From assembly GCA_028287895.1 (NCBI GenBank), contig JAQBOV010000029.1, forward strand, positions 119,685 to 183,684: DNA of 64,000 bases, written 5' to 3'. Positions 26,403 through 36,156 of this stretch are shown one piece after another. The notes under the pieces were generated by a model. The model ran no database searches. It had not been told where the DNA came from and saw only the letters and a program-made list of their open reading frames with translations. Both the position numbers and the translations under genes were made by a program. Source of the DNA: Mucilaginibacter sp. Its GTDB lineage: Bacteria; Bacteroidota; Bacteroidia; Sphingobacteriales; Sphingobacteriaceae. Each line of letters begins with the position of its first letter. Positions within the stretch are counted from its first letter, which is position 1.

Positions 26403-27647
26403 TTGTTAATGAAGTGGCTTTTCAGCGTTATCCTTTGCACATTCACTTATTCCGTTTCGCTGGCTCAAACTTACACGCTTGATCATTATCTTGAACTTGC
26501 GCAAAATAACAGCCCTCTTTTAAAGGATCTTAAAAACCAGATATCGTCAGCCAGGCTGGATAGCATGCGCTTAAGGGCGGGATTAAAACCACAGGTAACG
26601 GCCGCAAGTGCGGGTATGTTTGCGCCTGTTATAAACGGATATGGATACGCGGGTGCCGTTACCAACGTACAAACACTTAACGCCCTGGTAGGAGTTAATC
26701 AGCAAATTATCGGAAGGAATTACCGTAATAGCCAACTGGCAGCTATTGCTCTGCAACAGGATTCATTACTCAATTCATCCCAACTTTCTGTACAGGACTT
26801 AAAAAAAACGGTAACAGGTCAATACATAGCGGCCTATGGTAGCTTTCAGCAGCTAAAATTCAGCCAGCAAGTGGTAGACCTGTTATTAAAGGAAGATACC
26901 GTATTCAAAAAACTTACCCGCAACAACGTTTATAAACAATCAGACTATCTTATATTCCTGGTGACTTTAAAGCAGCAGCAAATACAACTTTCGCAGGCAC
27001 GTATTCAGTATAAAACCGATTTTGCCGCACTAAATTACATTTCCGGTATTACCGATACCAGTATGGTCCAGTTAGATGAACCTAAAATACAAAGGGCCCT
27101 ATTGCCCTATCCCCCCCCGGGCAACAGTATCTTTTTCAGGAAATTCAAGCTCGATAGTTTACGCCTTGCTAACAGCCATGCTTTAATTGATTACAGCTAT
27201 AAACCCAAAGCCAACATTTTTGCTGACGGAGGCTATAATACCGACTTTGTACAACCGGCTAAAAATTTTGGCAGCAGCTTCGGGTTTAATATAACGATGC
27301 CTATTTATGATGGCGGCCAGCGCCGGCTGCTGCATAAAAAAATTCAGTTGGAAGAGGAAACACGGCAATACTACCAATATTTTTACAGCAGGCAGTACAG
27401 GCAGCAAATAGACCAGCTTAACCAGCAGATCGGTGAAACAGAAAGACTTTTCAGCCAGATAGATGAACAGATCAGATACAGCGAAACACTGATAAAAGTG
27501 GACACACACTTATTACAAACCGGCGATCTGAAAATATCCGACCTGATACTGGCCATCAATAATTATCTTACTGTTAAAAACTTGCTTACGCAGGCTACAA
27601 TTAACAGACTTCAACTTATCAATCAGTTAAATTACTGGAATAAATAA
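26403..27647 (+). CDS. TolC-family outer membrane efflux protein
   Basis: Signal peptide, long helical pattern, position before MFP and RND; probable start MKWLFS. Confidence 0.87.
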   Translation: MLMKWLFSVILCTFTYSVSLAQTYTLDHYLELAQNNSPLLKDLKNQISSARLDSMRLRAGLKPQVTAASAGMFAPVINGYGYAGAVTNVQTLNALVGVNQQIIGRNYRNSQLAAIALQQDSLLNSSQLSVQDLKKTVTGQYIAAYGSFQQLKFSQQVVDLLLKEDTVFKKLTRNNVYKQSDYLIFLVTLKQQQIQLSQARIQYKTDFAALNYISGITDTSMVQLDEPKIQRALLPYPPPGNSIFFRKFKLDSLRLANSHALIDYSYKPKANIFADGGYNTDFVQPAKNFGSSFGFNITMPIYDGGQRRLLHKKIQLEEETRQYYQYFYSRQYRQQIDQLNQQIGETERLFSQIDEQIRYSETLIKVDTHLLQTGDLKISDLILAINNYLTVKNLLTQATINRLQLINQLNYWNK

Positions 27648-27649
27648 CT

Positions 27650-28597
27650 ATGAAAGCATTCCGTTTTAAATATCTTACGCTAAAACATACACTTTATCTG
27701 GCAGGTGTATCATTGCTTTTATTTTCATGCAAGAGCAATGTGCCTGCCGATGACGCGGGCGATAGTGCTAAAGCGATAACACCTGTTACAGTTACCACGG
27801 TAAATGACACTTCCATGGTGAGTTACATTGACCTGAATGCTACAACGGTTTTTCTTCAAAAAAACTTTGTCAAGGCCAATGCGAATGGCTACATACAATC
27901 GGCAAATATCCAGCCGGGGCATTATGTTGAAAAAGGGCAATTGTTATTTACCATAAAAACAAAAGAAGCACAAAGCATCGGCAACAGCATCAATGTGCTG
28001 GATACTACATTTAATTTTTCGGGTGTGAACCGAATTAAAGCTCCTTTACACGGGTATGTTACCCAGCTAACCCACCAGGTTGGCGATTATGTGCAGGATG
28101 GTGAGCAACTTGCGGTAATAAGTGACCGCTCGAGTTTTATCTTTTTAATGCAGTTGCCTTACGAACTGCGCGGACTCGTTAAGCAGAACCAAACTGTACA
28201 GCTTAGCCTTCCGGACGGGGATAAACTCAGCGGGAAAGTAGCCTCTTTTATGCCTGCTGTTGATACGCTGTCGCAAACACAGGGCGTTGCTATAAAAGTA
28301 AACACAGACCACCAGATACCCGAGAACCTGGTGGCTAAAGCCCGAATTATAAAAACGCAAAAGAACAACACCATTTCATTACCAAAATCCGCTATTCTAT
28401 CCAACGAAACGCAAACAGAGTTTTGGGTAATGAAAATGATCAACCCCTCAACGGCGGTGAAAATTCCGGTTACCAAAGGCATAGAGGCAGCAGAGCGTGT
28501 TGAAATTGTTTCCCCCAAGTTTTCGGCGCAGGATAAGATTTTAGTAAGCGGCAACTACGGGTTAGCCGATACGGCCAAGGTTAAAATTGTGAAATAA
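27650..28597 (+). CDS. Efflux RND periplasmic adaptor (MFP) lipoprotein
   Basis: Lipobox LLFSCKSN; GYIQSANIQPGHYVEKGQLLFTIKTKEA; biotinyl-lipoyl-like fold. Confidence 0.9.
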   Translation: MKAFRFKYLTLKHTLYLAGVSLLLFSCKSNVPADDAGDSAKAITPVTVTTVNDTSMVSYIDLNATTVFLQKNFVKANANGYIQSANIQPGHYVEKGQLLFTIKTKEAQSIGNSINVLDTTFNFSGVNRIKAPLHGYVTQLTHQVGDYVQDGEQLAVISDRSSFIFLMQLPYELRGLVKQNQTVQLSLPDGDKLSGKVASFMPAVDTLSQTQGVAIKVNTDHQIPENLVAKARIIKTQKNNTISLPKSAILSNETQTEFWVMKMINPSTAVKIPVTKGIEAAERVEIVSPKFSAQDKILVSGNYGLADTAKVKIVK

Positions 28598-31500
28598 TGG
28601 AGCGTGTAAAAGATTATTTCATCACCCATCGCAAGCCGATCATGATGGTTTTGGCGCTCATTATTATGAGCGGCGTTTATTGCTATTCCAGACTTCAAAC
28701 ATCATTGTTCCCGGAGATCACCTTCCCCAAAATTAAAATTATTGCCGATGAAGGGCTGCAGCCGGTAAATAAAATGATGATAACCGTTACCAAACCCCTT
28801 GAAAATGCGGTTAAACAGGTACCGGATCTTCAGGTGGTGCGAAGTACTACCAGCCGCGGCAGTTGTGAAATATCCGCCTTCATGAGCTGGAATGCCGATA
28901 TCGACTTGAGTAAGCAGCAAATTGAATCGCAAATAGCGAAAATACGCAATGATCTCCCCCCGGATGTAAATATATCTGTGGAAAAAATGAACCCCTCTAT
29001 CCTTCCGGTAAGCGGGTACACCCTGGAGAGCCATAACAAGTCGCCGATCGAATTAAAACAGATTGCAACCTTTACGGTGAAGCCTTTTTTATCGCAGGTA
29101 AACGGCGTTTCTGAGATCAGGGTTATTGGCGGTAAAACCAAGGAATACTGGCTGGTGCTTAACCGGGAAAAAATGAGCGCGCTGGCCCTGACTCCCGACC
29201 TGATAAGCTCCTCGCTTGGGCAAACCAACTTTGTGAAATCAGAAGGGTATTTGTCTGATTACAAAATGCTTTACTTAACGGTTACAGATGCCACGGTGAA
29301 TGCAAAAGATCAGCTCGAAAATATCGTGATCAGTAATAACCGCAAAAGGGTTATACAACTTAAAGATATTGCCAGTGTTGAGATCAGTGAAGGGATTGAA
29401 TATACCAAAATAAACGCTAACGGGCACGAGGGTGTATTGGTGGCTGTTATAAAACAACCCAATACCAACCTTATTACCTTATCGGCTGATATGGCTGTTA
29501 AAGTAAAGGCATTGCAAAAAATACTACCTCCCGGGGTGATTATTAAGCCCTATTATATCCAGGCGGATTTTGTGAACGATTCGGTAAAAAGCGTTACCGA
29601 TAGTGTATGGATAGGATTATTACTGGCCATCGTGGTGGCGATCATCTTCCTGCGCTCACTAAAGGCGAGTGCAACCATTCTGATCGCCATACCCGTTACA
29701 CTTTTCCTTACCTTAACGGTATTGTATGTCATTGGTTACAGCTTCAACATTATGACATTGGGCGCCATTGCGGCAGCCATCGGCTTAATAATTGATGACG
29801 CTATTGTAGTGGTCGAGCAGATACACCGCACACACGAGGAACACCCCGAAGAGCCCACCAGGAACCTGCTTAAAAAAGCGATCGACTACCTGTTGCCGGC
29901 AATGATAGGTTCCTCGTTAAGCACCATTGTCATATTTGTGCCCTTTATATTGATGAGCGGGGTGGCAGGAGCCTACTTTAAGGTGATGACCAATACGATG
30001 ATCATTACGCTGATCTGTTCGTTTTTAGTGACATGGATAGGATTGCCTGTAATTTATTTAATGCTTTCAAGTGATAAGAAACCGGCAAATGCTAAAAAAG
30101 CGGTGGCACATGCTGTAAAAAAGCAAAAATGGGTGTCCTTCTTTATACTTAACCCGGTGATCAGCATGATCATGTGTTTGGGGCTGCTAGCTGCGATCAT
30201 ATTTATTCCTCCGGTGCTGCAAACGGGTTTTTTACCGGATATGGACGAAGGGAGTATCGTGCTTGACTACAGCTCGCCCCCGGGGACCTCACTGGAAGAA
30301 ACCGACAGGATGCTGCGCGAGGTTGAAAAAATAATTGTAAAACAACCCGACGTGGAAGCTTATTCGAGGCGCACCGGCACACAAATGGGATTTTTTATTA
30401 CCGAACCCAACACCGGCGATTATCTTATTCAATTAAAAAAGGGCCACCAGAAAACCACCGAAGAAGTAACCAGTGATATCCGAAAGGGAATTGCCAGTAC
30501 ACAGCCGGCATTAAGAGTTGATTTTGGGCAGGTAATAACCGATATGCTGGGCGACTTAATGAGTTCAACCCAGCCCATTGAAATCAAAGTATTTGGTGAT
30601 GACCAGCAAAAGCTTCGCGATCTGTCAAAACAAATAGCAGAACAGGTTAGCGCAGTAAAAGGTACAGCCGATGTTTTTGACGGTATCGTCATAGCCGGCC
30701 CCTCGGTAAGTATTGTCCCAAACTACAGTAAATTGGCACAATACAATATAACACCTACCAATCTTCAATTCCAGGCTCAAACAGCCCTGGAAGGAAATGT
30801 GGTGGGTAATTTATACGAGCTTCAGCAACTTTCGCCTATACGGATCGTTTATCATGGCAACAGGTATTTAAATATTACAGGCATCAGAAACCTGCCCGTT
30901 TTTTTGCCAAACGGCAAACTAATCCCTATAAGTCAACTGGCCAATATTGATTTGAAGGCAGGAGATGCCGAAATAAATCGCCAGGACCTGCAATCAATGG
31001 GCGTCATCAGTGCCCGGCTTGACAATAGCGACCTGGGTACGGTAATACCCGCTATCCAGAAAAACATAGCGCAAAAAGTAAATTTACCGCCGGGTTATCA
31101 TGTTGAATACGGGGGGGCCTATGCCGAGCAACAAAAATCATTTAAAGAACTATTGATCATCCTGGTCACAGCCAGTTTGTTGGTTTTTGTAGTCATACTA
31201 TTTTTATTCAAGCAATTCAGAATTGCTTTTTTGATCCTTATTATCGCCGTACTAGGTATCAGCGGAAGCTTTCTTGCATTATTTCTTACCAATACACCGC
31301 TGAATGTGGGCAGTTATACCGGCCTGATCATGATCGTGGGTATTATTGGCGAAAACGCCATATTCACTTTCCTGCAATTTAAACAACGGGTGTTGGATAA
31401 CATGACCAATGCCCCTGAAAATATTAAGGAAAATATTGATGAAGCCATTATATTTTCCATCTCTACCCGGCTTCGCCCTAAATTAATGACTGCCCTGGGC

Positions 31501-31686
31501 GCTATTATAGCGCTAACGCCTTTGGCACTGGGGATCGGCGCAGGCGCACAGCTACATCAGCCCCTGGCTATTGCCGTTATCGGTGGCTTTATTGTGGCTC
31601 TGCCCTTATTACTCATCGTATTGCCCAGCATGCTGCGCTTAGTATACCGGTCGGGCAAATTTCATCAGCATAAAAATAATTTGTAA
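28597..31686 (+). CDS. RND efflux permease (HAE/AcrB-like)
   Basis: 1029 aa; GAIAAAIGLIIDDAIVVVEQ TM4 motif; TAATG overlap with the MFP gene. Confidence 0.95.
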   Translation: MERVKDYFITHRKPIMMVLALIIMSGVYCYSRLQTSLFPEITFPKIKIIADEGLQPVNKMMITVTKPLENAVKQVPDLQVVRSTTSRGSCEISAFMSWNADIDLSKQQIESQIAKIRNDLPPDVNISVEKMNPSILPVSGYTLESHNKSPIELKQIATFTVKPFLSQVNGVSEIRVIGGKTKEYWLVLNREKMSALALTPDLISSSLGQTNFVKSEGYLSDYKMLYLTVTDATVNAKDQLENIVISNNRKRVIQLKDIASVEISEGIEYTKINANGHEGVLVAVIKQPNTNLITLSADMAVKVKALQKILPPGVIIKPYYIQADFVNDSVKSVTDSVWIGLLLAIVVAIIFLRSLKASATILIAIPVTLFLTLTVLYVIGYSFNIMTLGAIAAAIGLIIDDAIVVVEQIHRTHEEHPEEPTRNLLKKAIDYLLPAMIGSSLSTIVIFVPFILMSGVAGAYFKVMTNTMIITLICSFLVTWIGLPVIYLMLSSDKKPANAKKAVAHAVKKQKWVSFFILNPVISMIMCLGLLAAIIFIPPVLQTGFLPDMDEGSIVLDYSSPPGTSLEETDRMLREVEKIIVKQPDVEAYSRRTGTQMGFFITEPNTGDYLIQLKKGHQKTTEEVTSDIRKGIASTQPALRVDFGQVITDMLGDLMSSTQPIEIKVFGDDQQKLRDLSKQIAEQVSAVKGTADVFDGIVIAGPSVSIVPNYSKLAQYNITPTNLQFQAQTALEGNVVGNLYELQQLSPIRIVYHGNRYLNITGIRNLPVFLPNGKLIPISQLANIDLKAGDAEINRQDLQSMGVISARLDNSDLGTVIPAIQKNIAQKVNLPPGYHVEYGGAYAEQQKSFKELLIILVTASLLVFVVILFLFKQFRIAFLILIIAVLGISGSFLALFLTNTPLNVGSYTGLIMIVGIIGENAIFTFLQFKQRVLDNMTNAPENIKENIDEAIIFSISTRLRPKLMTALGAIIALTPLALGIGAGAQLHQPLAIAVIGGFIVALPLLLIVLPSMLRLVYRSGKFHQHKNNL

Positions 31687-31829
31687 ACTAAGGACGCGAA
31701 ACCAAATTTTCTACAGAATTAAATGTGATATTGTATAAAAACAATCACTTAAACAAGGCATAAACTAGCATGGGTCGCCTAAAAAATAACCCATGATGGC
31801 TTTATTACTATCTAAAAACAATCATCCCG

Positions 31830-32834
31830 ATGAAAAAAATTATTCTAACTGTTATTAGCCTAATAGGTATCAGCTTACTTTCTACCTCGCTGCAAGCACA
31901 AACTTATATATTAGAAAAAACAATACCCCTGCCCGGCGATGGCGGATATGATTATGTGTCCATCGATAAAGTTAATCACCGCCTCTACGCCTCGCACGGC
32001 ACTTCGGTAAACGTTGTTGACCTACAGACCGAAAAACCCACAGGTATAATACAGGGAATGAAAGGTGTACATGGGATTGCCATAGTTGATAAATTGAACA
32101 GAGGTTTTATAAGCGACGGAAAAGCAAATGCAGTGGTAGCGTTTGATTTGAAAACGCTTAAGATCATTGCCACGATACCCCTGGCAGACGCCAAAGGCCC
32201 GGATGCGATCATCTATGATCCATACTCGGACCGCCTGTTCACTTTTAACGGCGACAGCAATAATTCATCCGTGGTCGATCCTAAATCCATGAAGCAGGTA
32301 GGAACCGTTGCCCTTGGCGGGGCACCTGAATTTGCAGCCAGCGATGGTAAAGGCAAAATATATAACAACCTTGAAGATAAAAACAGCTTAAATGTCATTG
32401 ACAGTAAAGCGCTGAAAGTAATTAAAAACTATTCGCTGGCACCTTGCGGTGGCCCTACAGGCATAGCTCTGGATGAAAACAACCAGCGCGCATTTTCTGT
32501 TTGCCGTGAAAACAAGGGCATGAGTGTGATTGACCTTAATTCAGGAAAAGTGATCACTACCCTGCCAATTGGCGCCGGCGTTGATGCTGTTGCTTACGAT
32601 CCGGAAACTAAACTAATATTTTGCTCCAACGGTGACGGCACCACCACTATTATAAAACAGGAAAGCGCCGACAATTATAAAGTTGTGCAAACCCTGCAAA
32701 CCCAGAACCGTGCAAAAACATTGGCGCTGGATACCAAAACGCATAAAATATATTTAAGTGTTGCAAAATTTGAGCCCGGCACACGTAAAGCACTGACAAA
32801 TACGTTTACTATATTAGTATATAAGCAACAATAA
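31830..32834 (+). CDS. YncE-like beta-propeller, exported
   Basis: Signal peptide; GGYDYVSIDKVNHRLYASHGTSVNVVDLQT..VHGIAIVDKLNRGFISDG propeller repeats. Confidence 0.87.
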   Translation: MKKIILTVISLIGISLLSTSLQAQTYILEKTIPLPGDGGYDYVSIDKVNHRLYASHGTSVNVVDLQTEKPTGIIQGMKGVHGIAIVDKLNRGFISDGKANAVVAFDLKTLKIIATIPLADAKGPDAIIYDPYSDRLFTFNGDSNNSSVVDPKSMKQVGTVALGGAPEFAASDGKGKIYNNLEDKNSLNVIDSKALKVIKNYSLAPCGGPTGIALDENNQRAFSVCRENKGMSVIDLNSGKVITTLPIGAGVDAVAYDPETKLIFCSNGDGTTTIIKQESADNYKVVQTLQTQNRAKTLALDTKTHKIYLSVAKFEPGTRKALTNTFTILVYKQQ

Positions 32835-32958
32835 ATCCCAAATAAACGGGGGTATTCCCAATTTTAATTTTTATTATTGGAAATATCTTTAACCAATTAT
32901 TTAACCAGATCAGCATTAAGATAACGATTGCTGATTTTATATTAACTAAGGAGCAAAC

Positions 32959-33957
32959 ATGGCAGCTAAAACCGATTTTATTTACTCAACAGAATCTGAA
33001 CCACACCGCACGCGGACAAAAAAAATTTTAAAACAGTTTCCTGACCTGAGAAATCTTATTGGTAAAAATCCGTATACCATATTTGCCATAATAGGTCTGG
33101 TGCTGTTCCAGGTAACAGGCGCCTGGTTACTCAGGGAGCAATCGTGGTGGCTTATTTTTGGTGCAGCTTATCTATTGGGGGCCTTTGCCGATCATGCACT
33201 GTTTGTGATGATACACGAATGCACCCACCAGTTATTATTCAAAAACCGCAACGCTAACCGCTGGGCATCTATGCTTTCCAATCTGCCCCAAATATTACCA
33301 AGCGCTATTTCCTTTGAAAAATACCATATCAAGCATCACTCTTTCCAGGGTGTGCATGAATTGGATGCCGATCTGCCCAACAAATGGGAAGCAAAACTGA
33401 TCAATAATTATTTTCTGGGTAAAATGCTGTGGTTATTGTTCTTTCCGATATTCCAGATCTTTCGTTTATCCCGCTTGAGAGAAATACACCCTGTTGACGG
33501 ATGGATAATCACTAATTTTCTTTTGCAGGCCGTATTTACCACTGCAATTTGGTACTTTTTTGGATTTCATGCCATAGGCTTTTTATTCCTTAGTTTTTGG
33601 TTTTCTGTAGGACTGCACCCACTTGGTGCACGCTGGATCCAGGAACATTACTTAACGCATAAAGTTGAACAGGAAACGTACAGTTATTATGGTTCCTGGA
33701 ATACCGTAGCTTTTAATGTGGGTTTTCATAATGAGCATCATGATTTTCCATCAATACCCTGGAACAAGCTGCCGAAAATAAAAAAAACGGCACCGGAGTA
33801 TTACGATACCTTATATTATCATACCTCCTGGACAAAATTATTCTTTCAATTCCTTTTTGACAGCGAGATATCACTTTTCAACAGGATATTACGTAAAGAG
33901 AGAGGAAAAGTATCACTTAGTGATACTTCAAAACCTGACATGGAAATAAAAATTTAA
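32959..33957 (+). CDS. Fatty acid desaturase resembling sphingolipid delta-4 desaturase (DES1-like)
   Basis: HECTH, HIKHH, HNEHHDFP His boxes; ETYSYYGSWNTVAFNVGFHNEHHDFPSIPWNKLPKIKKTAPEYYDTLYYHTSW resembles the C-terminus of eukaryotic DES1. Confidence 0.88.
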   Translation: MAAKTDFIYSTESEPHRTRTKKILKQFPDLRNLIGKNPYTIFAIIGLVLFQVTGAWLLREQSWWLIFGAAYLLGAFADHALFVMIHECTHQLLFKNRNANRWASMLSNLPQILPSAISFEKYHIKHHSFQGVHELDADLPNKWEAKLINNYFLGKMLWLLFFPIFQIFRLSRLREIHPVDGWIITNFLLQAVFTTAIWYFFGFHAIGFLFLSFWFSVGLHPLGARWIQEHYLTHKVEQETYSYYGSWNTVAFNVGFHNEHHDFPSIPWNKLPKIKKTAPEYYDTLYYHTSWTKLFFQFLFDSEISLFNRILRKERGKVSLSDTSKPDMEIKI

Positions 33958-34000
33958 CATAAACGTTTATACTCATTTAATACCCCTAATAAAATTTACT

Positions 34001-34837
34001 ATGGTTCAGCTGCGTAGTTTTTTCTCAACGCATGAAGATGCGGCACAAATCCTCCTCTATGCTGTTATAATTACACTTCTTTGGTTTGCAGAAGTGCTGG
34101 TTACAACTGATGGTTTAAAATCAAAATGGCGGCATTCGTCTGTCAACCTGCTATTTATTTTCACTGCATTACCCGTGCAACTGTTACTCACAGGTTTTAT
34201 CGTCATTATTTCGAAATGGGCCAATATCGGTCATTGGGGTATACTCAACTTAATACATTGGCGCACAAAAGGCTGGGGATATTATCTTACCGGTTTTGTA
34301 TTGCTTGATTTATGCGAATACCTGTACCATGTAATTATGCACAAGTTTGATGTCTTATGGAAATTTCACCTGGTACACCATAGTGATCTTAAGGTAGATG
34401 TATCGACAACTGTACGTGAGCACCCGGGTGAAACCTTTATACGCACTTGCTTTTTAACGCTTTGGGTATTCATTTTGGGTCCCGTTATAGGTGTTCTGAT
34501 TATCAGGCAGATATTCCAGACATTTTCCAATATCATCGCACACACCGAATTCCGATTATCAAACCGGTCCAATAAAATTATCAGTTTTTTGTTCATAACG
34601 CCCAACCTGCACCACGTGCATCATCATTACAGGCTGCCCTACACCGATTGTAATTATGGCGACGTATTAAGTATTTGGGACAGGCTGTTCGGGACCTACG
34701 GGGAACTTGACAGGGAAGACACGAATTTCGGGATAGATACCCACATGGATGAAAATGTGAACGGAAAATTTATCAATGTTGTCAGGATACCTTTTCAAAA
34801 ACTGGAGCGTAAAGAACATCCCGGGGATCAAATCTAA
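34001..34837 (+). CDS. Sterol desaturase / fatty acid hydroxylase superfamily protein
   Basis: Four TM, HVIMH, HLVHH, HHVHHHYRLPYTDCNYGDVLSIWDRLFGTY. Confidence 0.92.
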   Translation: MVQLRSFFSTHEDAAQILLYAVIITLLWFAEVLVTTDGLKSKWRHSSVNLLFIFTALPVQLLLTGFIVIISKWANIGHWGILNLIHWRTKGWGYYLTGFVLLDLCEYLYHVIMHKFDVLWKFHLVHHSDLKVDVSTTVREHPGETFIRTCFLTLWVFILGPVIGVLIIRQIFQTFSNIIAHTEFRLSNRSNKIISFLFITPNLHHVHHHYRLPYTDCNYGDVLSIWDRLFGTYGELDREDTNFGIDTHMDENVNGKFINVVRIPFQKLERKEHPGDQI

Positions 34838-34847
34838 GTCCATATTT

Positions 34848-35465
34848 ATGCGATCCACCAGGTGCATTTTATTACTGATCATCGTTTTTTGCGTTTCCGT
34901 CTCTGCGAGTTTTGCACAAACTGAAGATATCACTTCCAGGTTTTATTTTCCAGGTTCAATTGGTCTGAGCGTACCTTTCGTGAATACCCATACCCGTTTA
35001 AATGACGGGCTTGCGGTAAATACGGCTATTGAATACCGACCAACCTATATGAACGATATATTTTACCGGTTGGACTATGATGCGCTGAATAATAATTACA
35101 CGAGCTTTGTACCTACCATACCTACCAATATTCTTAAGGGAAAGCTGTCAACTGATTTTTTAGTAATTGGAGCGGGATACCGCAGGAAGTTTCAGAAGTG
35201 GGCATTATTTGGGCTCGTACAACCTGGGTTGGGTATCCATTCGTTTGAACGTGCTGTGGTAAACCAAAATAATGTCTTGTTAAGCAGTGTCACCAGCAAC
35301 AGTTTAGCTGTAAAAGCAGATATCGGGATCGAATACTATATCACCAGGCATTTTGCGGCAGTTTTTGACCCCGCCTATTATAAACTGTTCTCCCACAGGG
35401 GATTTAATACCTCGCATTCCAGTTTCACCGGCTTTAATATTGGCATCACCACCACTATTTTGTGA
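34848..35465 (+). CDS. Hypothetical exported outer-membrane-type beta-barrel protein
   Basis: Signal peptide MRSTRCILLLIIVFCVSVSASFAQ; C-terminal FNIGITTTIL; start adjusted from 34776. Confidence 0.7.
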   Translation: MRSTRCILLLIIVFCVSVSASFAQTEDITSRFYFPGSIGLSVPFVNTHTRLNDGLAVNTAIEYRPTYMNDIFYRLDYDALNNNYTSFVPTIPTNILKGKLSTDFLVIGAGYRRKFQKWALFGLVQPGLGIHSFERAVVNQNNVLLSSVTSNSLAVKADIGIEYYITRHFAAVFDPAYYKLFSHRGFNTSHSSFTGFNIGITTTIL

Positions 35466-35509
35466 TAAAAAAATTAGTATAATGCTTGTAATTTTTAAAT
35501 CGGTTTAGT

Positions 35510-35534
35510 TATATTTGCTAATATATTTAGCAAA
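35510..35534 (+). promoter_or_regulatory. TAnnTTTG promoter overlapped by a perfect inverted repeat abutting the ATG
   Basis: tatatttg at 35510-35517; tttgctaa(35514-35521)-tatat-ttagcaaa(35527-35534) then ATG 35535. Confidence 0.65.
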
Positions 35535-35978
35535 ATGGAACGGATCACAACAGCAGAACAGCTAATCATTTTTAGCAGGTACATCGGGCAGCAGGTGGTG
35601 ATAAAAAGCTTACTGAACAACGAGGATGAAACCATTGGCACGCTAAAGGGCGTCAGGCACAGTGCCCTGCTGATAGCGATCGATGAGGTAAACCGCTGGA
35701 TACCCCTGAATGACAACTTTAAAGTATGCGAGGTGAGATTGCTGTTAAAACCTTTGAAAAAGCTGACCGCATCCATTATCAAAACAGCAAACAATTTACC
35801 CGTACAGGCATTTATTACCCCATATTATCAGCAATTGGGTTTTGATATGCCTGTGTTTATAGCACCCGAACATAGTTGTAACTGCAAATATGTGCATGAG
35901 CTTGACCTTGCAGATTACAGAACCCCGGCCGAAATCTTTGAGCGTAATCAGCAGGCTTTGATTGCACAGGGGACGTAA
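35535..35978 (+). CDS. Hypothetical protein
   Basis: 147 aa complete ORF with promoter-like upstream region. Confidence 0.72.
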   Translation: MERITTAEQLIIFSRYIGQQVVIKSLLNNEDETIGTLKGVRHSALLIAIDEVNRWIPLNDNFKVCEVRLLLKPLKKLTASIIKTANNLPVQAFITPYYQQLGFDMPVFIAPEHSCNCKYVHELDLADYRTPAEIFERNQQALIAQGT

Positions 35979-36156
35979 TTTTTAATTCCTGTGGTAAAAC
36001 ATATCCTCGGGTTTTGTCGTTTTAAACCAGATCAGGCATGTTTTATAAAATCGGCTGTTTTTTAGCTTTCTTTGCATGCTTATTAGATTTAAAGTTTAGA
36101 TTTTCAGAATTTAGATTTTAGAGCTTAGAATTTTAACCGGTCAATGCAGTTATTAA

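Noticed and set aside
36070-36136. AT-rich 'agatttagaatttt' repeats before 36157
   Set aside because: Low-complexity leader sequence; no clear unit or dyad.
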